From positions 1 to 12,857 of the forward strand of contig JAGGZG010000201.1 of assembly GCA_021162125.1 (NCBI GenBank): DNA of 12,857 nt. The letters run 5' to 3'. The DNA is from Anaerolineae bacterium (GTDB taxonomy: Bacteria; Chloroflexota; Anaerolineae; JACIWR01). Numbering within the stretch: the first letter of the stretch is position 1; every line of letters begins with the position of its first letter. The position numbers and the translations under genes are program-made. The notes under the pieces were generated by a model. The model searched no databases. It was not told the DNA's origin and worked only from the letters and a program-made list of their open reading frames with translations. This document shows, piece by piece, positions 6,866 through 12,725 of the stretch.

Positions 6866-8292
6866 TGCGGCATATTATACTCGTATTGTTGCTGATTGTC
6901 ACGTATGGACGACCGGCGAAGTGGCCCACGCCGGTGTGGGATGAGCGACTGCTGCCACCGGGACGTGTGCGTCAGCACCACAACCCACAGCGGAATCGTG
7001 AGCGGTGGGCCAGACGTTGGGTCAAGTGGCAACGTCGGTGTCCTCGGGTGGGCCGTGCCGCGCGCCGTCGGTATCGCACGCGCATACTGCGGCAGATTCT
7101 GCACACAAGCCCCAGCGAGGTACTGGTCGAGGAGTGGAAACAGCGGGGGCGACCAGAACCTTTCCCGGCAGGAACGGCGATGGGGAAACAATCGCCGACA
7201 GCCGAGTCTGCCAGCGAACTCGACCCGTTGACGGACCTGCGACAGGCGCGGGGTTGGATCGACCACATGGATGAGCGGGAGTTGTGGGCGATGCTGATCC
7301 GAATTCGCTGGCCGCACGGGCCAGAGTGTCCGCATTGTGGGGAGCGAGACCCACAATACCTGAAGTTGATCGATGCGGACTATCGGAACGGGCTGGGGCG
7401 TTGGTGTTGCCGGGTCTGCGCCGAAGCAGGAGATCCAGGGGAAGGGGGCACCTTTACCCCTTTGACCGGTACCCTTCTGGATGGCATGCGCATCGATGTG
7501 CGCACTTTGTGGCTGACTGTGGAATTGTTCGCCGACGGCAAAGCCAGCGTTGAAACGGCGAAGGAGGCACGGGTCAACCGTCACACCACAGACCGCCTGA
7601 CCCGCTTGCTGCGAGCGGCCATTTACCAAACCCGCTCCACCGAACCCATTGTGCTGGGACCAGAGGACGCGGGCGAGTTCGACGAGGCCTACCTCACAGC
7701 GGGACTGAAAGGACGGGCGGGCGGCCTGCAACTGGAGCGGGAACCTCGTAAGCGCGGGCTCAAGCAGCGGGGACGTGGCACCTGGGACAGTGATCGGCTG
7801 CCAGTCTTTGGACTGCTGTGTCGGGGAGGTCAGGTTCGCCTGTTCGTACTGCGCAACGTGCAAACGGAGACCATCCGTCCGATTGTACATCAGATGGTGC
7901 AGTGCGGTGCCCGCGTCTATACCGATAGCTATTGCATCTACCATTTCCTCTCCCGCGATGGCTATCAACACAAGGTCGTCAATCACGGTGCTGGCGAGTA
8001 TGCCCTCGACCTGGATGGCGACGGCAAATGCGAGGTGCACTGCAACACCATGGAGTGCACCTGGTCCTGGCTGCGGCAGATGATCCGCACCTATCGCGGC
8101 GTCTCCAAAGTGTACTTGCCTCTCTACGTCGCCCAGTTCGAGTTCCTTTTCAACCGCCGCCATAAGAATTGTTGGAACCGCACACTGGACGTGCTCCAGG
8201 CCGCCTTCCAGGTGGAGGCAACCAGTGCCACCGACTTGCTGGCGCGAGTGCAAACGGCTCAATTCGCGGAGGTTTGCCCCGTGGCTGGATAG
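6847..8292 (+). CDS. IS1595-like (ISXO2-type) DDE transposase with N-terminal extension
   Basis: A 481-residue transposase. ATG at 6847 is preceded by a strong AGGAGG with 6-bp spacing; an in-frame ATG at 6802 lacks this signal. The zinc-ribbon-like N-terminal domain has CPHC (161-164) and a second pair CRVC near 194-197. The catalytic core shows D279 (GEFDEAY), D360 (YTDSYCIYHFL) and the third-position block HCNTMECTW (H398, N400, E403), followed by the typical VSKVYLPLYVAQFEFLFNRR ending, as in IS1595/ISXO2 transposases. These usually have around 300 residues. The extra ~130 N-terminal residues begin with a hydrophobic run (LRHIILVLLLIVTYG, 7-21), then a very Arg/Trp-rich stretch (40-82). 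That part could be a genuine extension, a fused passenger or low-conservation sequence read in frame. The core appears intact, so activity is plausible. Confidence 0.9.
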   Translation: MKHTPGLRHIILVLLLIVTYGRPAKWPTPVWDERLLPPGRVRQHHNPQRNRERWARRWVKWQRRCPRVGRAARRRYRTRILRQILHTSPSEVLVEEWKQRGRPEPFPAGTAMGKQSPTAESASELDPLTDLRQARGWIDHMDERELWAMLIRIRWPHGPECPHCGERDPQYLKLIDADYRNGLGRWCCRVCAEAGDPGEGGTFTPLTGTLLDGMRIDVRTLWLTVELFADGKASVETAKEARVNRHTTDRLTRLLRAAIYQTRSTEPIVLGPEDAGEFDEAYLTAGLKGRAGGLQLEREPRKRGLKQRGRGTWDSDRLPVFGLLCRGGQVRLFVLRNVQTETIRPIVHQMVQCGARVYTDSYCIYHFLSRDGYQHKVVNHGAGEYALDLDGDGKCEVHCNTMECTWSWLRQMIRTYRGVSKVYLPLYVAQFEFLFNRRHKNCWNRTLDVLQAAFQVEATSATDLLARVQTAQFAEVCPVAG

Positions 8293-8326
8293 ATCGATCT
8301 CGCTTCCATCAATCCAAGCGTGTGGT

Positions 8327-8356
8327 TCTGGTTTCGCTTGCCCCGAAACCAGATTT
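8327..8356 (+). terminator. Terminator-like hairpin after the transposase gene
   Basis: TCTGGTTTCG (8327-8336) and CGAAACCAGA (8344-8353) form a perfect 10-bp stem with a 7-nt loop, followed by a short TTT. It lies 34 bp after the transposase stop and inside the insertion sequence. The T-run is short, so termination may be inefficient. Confidence 0.5.
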
Positions 8357-8422
8357 CACCGCGCATGACAAGGCTAGATGGCCTGGTGTGTAGCCAATGG
8401 GTGCATTTTCGCCTCTCAGCAG

Positions 8423-8445
8423 CTACACGATGCTAGACATGAGCG
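8423..8445 (-). repeat. Right terminal inverted repeat of the insertion sequence
   Basis: Complement of the left end at 21 of 23 positions, the first 16 from the outer tip being identical. It is followed directly by the second TACAGGAT copy. Confidence 0.92.
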
Positions 8446-8694
8446 TACAGGATAACAGCGGATTACAGGATAACAGCGGATTGCAGGACAACAACGGATT
8501 GCAGGACAACAACGGATTGCAGGATAACAGCGGATTGCAGGATAACAACGGATTACGGGATAACAACGGATTACGGGATAACAACGGATTACGGGACGAC
8601 AACGGATTACGGGACGACAACGGATTACGGGACGACAACGGATTACGGGACGACAACGGATTGCAAGACGGTAACGGATACGGCAAAGCAGTAA
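8446..8694 (+). repeat. 18-bp tandem repeat array, main part (about 13 units)
   Basis: After the 8-bp target duplication, the interrupted unit finishes at 8460. Eleven regular 18-bp units follow (8461-8658), then a divergent one (8659-8676) and a decayed one (8677-8694). Variants form a gradient: GATTACAGG, then GATTGCAGG, then GATTACGGG. Two adjacent units at 8479-8514 are identical, and four identical copies occupy 8587-8658, indicating growth by local duplication. No spacers separate the units, so it is not a CRISPR. On the plus strand it is stop-free in the frame D-Y/C-R/G-I/T-T-A/T until TAA at 8692-8694. It ends within ten bases of the stop of the minus-strand GxxExxY gene. Confidence 0.95.
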
Positions 8695-8702
8695 CAGATG
8701 GA

Positions 8703-9512
8703 TTATTGGGCGACGATGAAGATGGGTTTGATGGCGGTTTCGTAGAAGTTGATCATGAGGCCCAATTTGATGTCATGGGCGCGTATCCAGTCCTTGAGGT
8801 TGTTCACGTTGATGTCCTCTATGTGCTGAATGGCCACCGGGAAAAACATTATCTGTTCCTCTACGATGAAATGAGCAAACTTCAGTTCACCAATCTCTTC
8901 CCCCTCAAAGATAACCTGAAAGCTTTTGCGTGCCTCGACGGGAATGGAGCGCAGCCGGAACTCGTGGTAGCAGGCATTGGCGTAGATACGGTAGATGAAG
9001 CCGGGCCCCAACGTGCGATGCACTTCGACCGCCGCGCCGAGTATCTGACCAACCAGTTCAGGATGAATAAGGTGCGCAGGCAGCTCACAATCCCTGACCG
9101 TTGGTGGTGTGACCGGCCTTTCTGCCGCTGCGCGCGTGGGGTCGAAAAACAGTCGCTCAAATTCGGGTTGCGGCGAGCCGAAGTTGAACAACAAACCAAC
9201 CTGTTTTCCGGTAGCCTTCAGGTACGAGAAGAGCTGGGCTTTGTGAATTTTCTCGATGTGCTCGGCGACCTTGAGTTCGGCGACGACTTTGTCATCCACC
9301 AGTAGGTCAAGCCGATGGACGCCCACCAGACGGTCTTTGTAGAATATCTGGATCTCATGTTGGCGACGGTATGGAACGCCGGTGCGACGGAGCAGCATAG
9401 CCATCGCCCCTTCGCAGATAAACTCTGGATAGGTGCGCGAAAGTCCATTGTATGCTCTATAGTAGGCCCAGATGAGCTGACTGGTGAGATCCTCGTACAG
9501 CAGTCTGGTCAC
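8703..9512 (-). CDS. Two-domain GxxExxY (PD-(D/E)XK-like) protein, second domain degenerate
   Basis: A 269-residue protein with two tandem copies of the GxxExxY domain, a family of unknown function resembling PD-(D/E)XK nucleases. Domain 1 (about 10-112) keeps the nuclease-like core: HRLDLLVDD (D69), then VVAELK (E79, K81), and the trailing KAQLFSYLKATGKQVGLLFNFG. Domain 2 (about 150-262) starts with VEVHRTLGPGFIYRIY, clearly the family's GPGF-E-xx-Y block with Tyr for Glu. It has lost the core: H214 replaces the Asp, and F224/V226 replace the Glu and Lys. GTG at 9512 is preferred because AAAGGAG (9517-9523 complement) lies 4 bp upstream; an in-frame ATG at 9548 would begin within a repeat copy. 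The 18-bp repeat lies just outside both ends of the gene. Host function is unknown; DNA processing linked to the repeats is a speculation. Confidence 0.85.
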   Translation of the reverse strand: MTRLLYEDLTSQLIWAYYRAYNGLSRTYPEFICEGAMAMLLRRTGVPYRRQHEIQIFYKDRLVGVHRLDLLVDDKVVAELKVAEHIEKIHKAQLFSYLKATGKQVGLLFNFGSPQPEFERLFFDPTRAAAERPVTPPTVRDCELPAHLIHPELVGQILGAAVEVHRTLGPGFIYRIYANACYHEFRLRSIPVEARKSFQVIFEGEEIGELKFAHFIVEEQIMFFPVAIQHIEDINVNNLKDWIRAHDIKLGLMINFYETAIKPIFIVAQ

Positions 9513-9532
9513 ATCGCTCCTTTCAGGACACA

Positions 9533-9568
9533 GATTGCAGGATAACATCTGATCGCAGGAGAATATCA
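9533..9568 (+). repeat. Two degenerate 18-bp repeat units upstream of the GxxExxY gene
   Basis: GATTGCAGGATAACATCT (9533-9550) and GATCGCAGGAGAATATCA (9551-9568) match the array unit in length and orientation but are diverged. With 8446-8694 they flank the GxxExxY gene in direct orientation. Confidence 0.75.
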
Positions 9569-9576
9569 GATTGATC

Positions 9577-9648
9577 CATTAATCCAATCCTAATCCGCTG
9601 ATTTCCCACGATCCACTAATCCGATGATGTCCTGCGATCCGCTGTCCT
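9577..9648 (-). repeat. Degenerate 18-bp repeat units in reverse orientation, entering the acetyltransferase 3' end
   Basis: On the minus strand this reads AGGACAGCG, then GATCGCAGGACATCATCG (9622-9639), then GATTAG and looser GGATT/GGATC copies. The orientation is opposite to the units at 9533-9568, so the island switches polarity near 9570. The part from 9616 to 9648 is translated as the last residues of the acetyltransferase. Confidence 0.75.
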
Positions 9649-10338
9649 ACCACCCGAATCAGCATCGAAGATCACCAGCATGGAGGTCGCGGAGGCATCA
9701 TTGGCATCGCGCACCTCCGTCACCCGGAAACCCAGAGCGGAGAGATGCTCGGCGGGCGTGCCACGGACAGTAGCCACCATCAGGCAGTTCAATAGTCCCT
9801 TGGTCTCGATGAATCGGCTGGTGCGCATAAACCCGGCTCGCTCGTAGAGCCGCAGCACTCTTTTGGGATCGCGACCGCCGACCACTCGCCCCCACAGGAA
9901 AATGAGATTGAGCCCTGCGTCCACGGCCACGTCCCTGGCGATGTGCACGGCCTTGCTGACCAGCGTGTGGCCGATGCCCTTGCCCCGCCAGTCCTTGTGC
10001 ACCCCAACGCGACTGATCTGCACCCCCGAAATCCCCTTCAACAAGCCAACCTGAGCCAGGTGAACACGCAGCCCGCCAAGAACCCGTCCCTGATGCAAGG
10101 CAGCCACCTGCACAGTTGTCTCCGCCAGGTCAATGCTGTCACGAATTAGAAAAGTCTCCAGGTCCTTATCCAGCCGCTCCTCGGAAAGGGCAGCCCAGCG
10201 GACGTCGAACATCTCCCACAACTCTCCGACGGTGATGTCCTGTATACGCCAACGAGGGCAGAAACAACGGTACTCGATGCCCCGACGGACCTCCGGCAAC
10301 AGCGATAGTGGGATATGTCCACTGTTCAAATCTGTCAT
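9616..10338 (-). CDS. GNAT-family N-acetyltransferase with a repeat-encoded C-terminal tail
   Basis: A 240-residue acetyl-CoA-dependent acyltransferase of the GNAT fold; substrate unknown. Motif A is ISRVGVHKDWRGKGIGHTLV, with the CoA-binding R118-G-K-G-I-G123 turn. RLYERAGF later is the usual motif B region. About 100 residues precede motif A, within the normal range. A second, weaker GNAT-like strand pattern follows (LSALGFRVTEVRDANDASATSMLVIF). ATG at 10338 lies 17 bp after the nadK stop, with a G-rich stretch rather than a clean ribosome binding site upstream, so it is likely co-transcribed with hisS and nadK. The final RTADRRTSSD (231-240) is encoded by the 18-bp repeat in the same frame as the peptidase tail, so the natural end was probably altered by repeat acquisition. 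Confidence 0.85.
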   Translation of the reverse strand: MTDLNSGHIPLSLLPEVRRGIEYRCFCPRWRIQDITVGELWEMFDVRWAALSEERLDKDLETFLIRDSIDLAETTVQVAALHQGRVLGGLRVHLAQVGLLKGISGVQISRVGVHKDWRGKGIGHTLVSKAVHIARDVAVDAGLNLIFLWGRVVGGRDPKRVLRLYERAGFMRTSRFIETKGLLNCLMVATVRGTPAEHLSALGFRVTEVRDANDASATSMLVIFDADSGGRTADRRTSSD

Positions 10339-10355
10339 GCCCCCCGTCCCACGCC

Positions 10356-11192
10356 TCAGTTCACGTCAACCGGCCGTAACCTCTCCATCAACGTCTGGTA
10401 GAAATACATCCGCTCCTGCAAACGTACAAAACGGCTGGTGTACGGGCTGGCCTGCACGAGCACCCGATCGCCGTGCTGCAATTCCACGTGGAACTGGCCA
10501 TCAATGGTGAGGATGGCACGATGGTCCGTCGAGACCTCAACCTCCACCTGAGCTCCCTGGGAGAGGACGATGGCCCGTTCCATGCTCAAGTGCGGCGCGA
10601 TGGGGATCAACAGGATGTTCTTGAGCTCAGGGGGCAGAATGGGCCCGCCAACCGCCAGTGCGTAGGCGGTGGATCCGGTGGCCGTGGCTACGATGAGACC
10701 ATCGGCGACGTAAGTGGTGAAGTAACCCCCGTCAATGTAGGTTGGCAGGCGCACAATGCGAGCCAGTTCCCCCCGGCTGACCACCACATCGTTGAGGGCC
10801 TCAAAACTCTGTTGCGGTTCCCCCCGACGCCAGAACTCGGCGTGGAGCATCATCCGCTCCTCGATCCAGTACTGGCCCTCCAGCAGACAGGGGAACTTTT
10901 CACGCCAGTTGGCAGGCGTCAACTCGGCCAGGAACCCCACCCGCCCCAGATTGATGCCCAGGATGAGAACACCGTGGCGGGCGGCCATGCGCGCTGCACG
11001 CAGGATGGTGCCATCGCCACCCAAAGTTATGATCAGGTCGAAATCGGTGATCCTATCAAGGACCGCCTGTTCATCCCACGCCGAGCCCGACCAAACCGTC
11101 CGCTCCTGCTCTCGCAACCATCTGGCAATCTCAACGGCTAACGTCTGTGACCGGGGAATCCGGGGATGGTGCAGCAAGCCGATGTGTTTCAC
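10356..11192 (-). CDS. nadK: NAD kinase
   Basis: ATP- or polyphosphate-dependent NAD kinase, the cytosolic source of NADP. The 278-residue product has GGDGT (58-62), INLGRVGFL (80-88), ALNDVVVSRG (132-141, N134/D135 for the nicotinamide-ribose contact), and YVADGLIVATATGSTAY (161-177), the second signature of the family. PIAPHLS follows. Length is typical for bacteria. Start: GTG at 11192 overlaps the hisS stop as GTGA and gives MKHIGLLHHP, the usual NAD kinase beginning. GTG at 11204 and TTG at 11210 are in frame but would add unneeded residues and lengthen the overlap. The GTGA overlap implies translational coupling to hisS. The acetyltransferase gene follows after 17 bp. Confidence 0.95.
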   Translation of the reverse strand: MKHIGLLHHPRIPRSQTLAVEIARWLREQERTVWSGSAWDEQAVLDRITDFDLIITLGGDGTILRAARMAARHGVLILGINLGRVGFLAELTPANWREKFPCLLEGQYWIEERMMLHAEFWRRGEPQQSFEALNDVVVSRGELARIVRLPTYIDGGYFTTYVADGLIVATATGSTAYALAVGGPILPPELKNILLIPIAPHLSMERAIVLSQGAQVEVEVSTDHRAILTIDGQFHVELQHGDRVLVQASPYTSRFVRLQERMYFYQTLMERLRPVDVN

Positions 11193-12490
11193 GTCTGTGC
11201 ACACTCGCAATTCCCATCCCGCGATGAGAGGAACTTCGCTTTCAGCCAGGCCACTACCTCGCCCTGAGCTACTGGTTCCTGGCTGGCAGCGGCCATATCG
11301 CGCACGATCACTTGCCGAGCCTGCACCTCATCCGCGCCCAGGATCAGCGTGTAGGCCACCCCTAACCGACTTGCTTCGCGCATCTGCGAACGCAGGCTGC
11401 GGTCGCCAAAGGCCAGAACCACCGGGATGCCCGCTGCCCGCAGGTCGGTCACCAGCTTGATGCCGGCCAGCTTCGCCTCCTCACCCAGAGTGGCAATCAG
11501 CGCCAGGGGCCTCGGTGGCGGGGGCACCTCCACACCCTGAGCTTTCATCGTCAGGATAATGCGCTCGATGCCGGAGGCAAACCCGACGCCGGGTGTCGGG
11601 GGGCCGCCCAGAGCCTCGGCCAGACCATCGTATCGCCCGCCGCCGCACACCGCCGCCTGGGCCCCGATGCCCGCCGCCCACACCTCGAACACCGTCTTGG
11701 TGTAGTAATCCAGTCCGCGCACCAGACGATGGTTGAGCGTGTAAGGCCGGCCCAGCGCGTCCAGGTAGCCGCGCAACGTGGCGAAGTGCGTGGCACACTC
11801 GTCACACAGATAGTCCAGGAAGTGCGGCGCACCATCAATGAACGGCTGGCAGCTTTCGACCTTGCAATCCAACAGGCGCAGTGGATTCTGCTCGTAGCGG
11901 CGGCGGCAATCCTCGCACACCGCCGATAGCTTGTCGGCGTAGTATTTTTTGAGCGCCTGGACGTAGCCGGGCTTGCATCGTGGACAGCCCGTGGAATTGA
12001 TCTGGAAAGCCAGGTCGCGAAAGCCCAGCTCGTCGTAGAGCTGCCAGGCCAGGGACATCACCTCCAGATCCACGGCCGGGTCCTGCGTGCCGATGGCCTC
12101 CACGTTGAACTGGTGATGCTGGCGGTAGCGGCCAGCCTGGGGGCGCTCGTAGCGGAAGGCCGGGCCGATGGAGTACAGCTTGACCGGCTGGGGGCGGACG
12201 TGCATCCCGTGCTCGATGTAGGCCCGCACCACGCTGGCGGTGAACTCCGGGCGCAGGGTGAGGGACTTTCCACCCCGATCGAGGAAAGTGTACATTTCCT
12301 TTTCGACGATGTCCGTTCCCTCCCCCACCCCACGCTCGAAGATGGCCGTATCCTCGAAGATGGGCGGGGTAATCCGCTCGTAGCCGTACAAATGGGCGAT
12401 GGCGTGCAGGCGCTCCTCGACGTAACGCCAATACGGTTGATCCTCGGGCAGAATGTCCTGTGTGCCACGGGGCGCAGTAAATCGAACCAC
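11189..12490 (-). CDS. hisS: Histidyl-tRNA synthetase
   Basis: Class II aminoacyl-tRNA synthetase that charges tRNA-His; 433 residues, normal for bacteria. PRGTQDILP (7-15) opens the protein. LRPEFTA (79-85) and motif 2 FRYERPQAGRYRQHHQF (112-128, with R113) bind ATP and histidine. LVRGLDYYT (256-264) is the HisA histidine-specific motif, and GVGFASGIER (301-310) is motif 3. An anticodon-binding domain follows (about 330-425). The insertion between motif 2 and HisA is Cys-rich: CPRC, CEDC, DCKVESC and CDEC, which could form one or two metal sites; comparable Cys pairs occur in some bacterial HisRS, but I cannot confirm metal binding. GTG at 12490 has a perfect AGGAGG (12497-12502 complement) with 6-bp spacing. 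It is the first gene of a hisS-nadK-GNAT unit driven by the promoter at 12538-12566. Confidence 0.97.
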   Translation of the reverse strand: MVRFTAPRGTQDILPEDQPYWRYVEERLHAIAHLYGYERITPPIFEDTAIFERGVGEGTDIVEKEMYTFLDRGGKSLTLRPEFTASVVRAYIEHGMHVRPQPVKLYSIGPAFRYERPQAGRYRQHHQFNVEAIGTQDPAVDLEVMSLAWQLYDELGFRDLAFQINSTGCPRCKPGYVQALKKYYADKLSAVCEDCRRRYEQNPLRLLDCKVESCQPFIDGAPHFLDYLCDECATHFATLRGYLDALGRPYTLNHRLVRGLDYYTKTVFEVWAAGIGAQAAVCGGGRYDGLAEALGGPPTPGVGFASGIERIILTMKAQGVEVPPPPRPLALIATLGEEAKLAGIKLVTDLRAAGIPVVLAFGDRSLRSQMREASRLGVAYTLILGADEVQARQVIVRDMAAASQEPVAQGEVVAWLKAKFLSSRDGNCECAQT

Positions 12491-12537
12491 GGGATACCTC
12501 CTGAACAGTAAATTTATTGAGGCGAATAGCGGGTGAT

Positions 12538-12566
12538 ATTATAGCTTATTTCAGATGAGTTGTCTA
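12538..12566 (-). promoter_or_regulatory. Sigma-70-type promoter of the hisS operon
   Basis: On the minus strand TAGACA (12566-12561) and a perfect TATAAT (12543-12538) are separated by 17 bp. Predicted transcription starts near 12530, leaving a leader of about 40 nt, too short for a T-box riboswitch. A GATGAG/CTCATC inverted repeat (12551-12559, 12583-12591, one mismatch over nine) straddles the -35 box and could be an operator. Confidence 0.75.
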
Positions 12567-12629
12567 ATAGGTTGGCGATGGGCTCATCTCAGGGAAAGAC
12601 CGACAAGGCTCCGTGATACCTCAATCCCG

Positions 12630-12658
12630 TTGTCAAAAACACCGTTCCGTGCTACACT
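12630..12658 (+). promoter_or_regulatory. Sigma-70-type promoter of the lipoprotein gene
   Basis: TTGTCA (12630-12635) and TACACT (12653-12658) are separated by 17 bp. Transcription would start near 12665, about 60 nt before the lipoprotein start, divergent from the hisS promoter. Confidence 0.55.
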
Positions 12659-12725
12659 TGAAGAAAATCACGCGAATCTTCTGGCTACTCGCATATTCAC
12701 TGGCTCCTAGCTCGAAGGGTCTATC

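Larger units (their letters stand above)
6748..8445 (+). mobile_element. Complete IS1595-like insertion sequence (1698 bp)
   Basis: The ends are inverted repeats: the left begins CGCTCATGTCTAGCAT and the complement of the right end is identical for 16 bases, then differs at two and matches five more (21 of 23, 6748-6770 versus 8423-8445). The element is flanked by an exact 8-bp direct duplication, TACAGGAT (6740-6747 and 8446-8453), the duplication size typical of the IS1595 family. Removing the element and one duplicate restores a perfect 18-bp repeat unit. One large transposase gene fills most of it, with a stem-loop over its start and a terminator-like hairpin after its stop. Near-perfect ends, exact duplication and an intact gene suggest recent insertion. 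The 8-bp match could in principle be helped by the repeat context, but the junctions agree on both sides. Confidence 0.93.

Noticed and set aside
6757..8262. Long minus-strand open frame (about 500 codons) opposite the transposase
   Set aside because: The plus strand carries the zinc ribbon, DDE-type motifs and a strong ribosome binding site. The antisense frame shows no motif and is a by-product of GC-rich codon use.
8446..8694. CRISPR array
   Set aside because: Units are 18 bp, directly abutting, with no unique spacers and no cas genes nearby; it is a plain tandem repeat.
8397..9305. Plus-strand open frame of about 300 codons reading the array as D-N-x-G-L-Q repeats
   Set aside because: It joins the IS right end, the repeat array and the antisense of the GxxExxY gene. 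It has no ribosome binding site and no family resemblance, while the minus-strand gene in the same place shows clear domain motifs.
9513..9548. Earlier ATG start for the GxxExxY protein at 9548
   Set aside because: It would begin within a degenerate repeat copy and lacks a ribosome binding site, whereas GTG at 9512 follows AAAGGAG. The choice is not certain.
12491..12600. T-box riboswitch upstream of hisS
   Set aside because: The predicted promoter leaves a leader of only about 40 nt, with no T-box sequence and no terminator-antiterminator pair.
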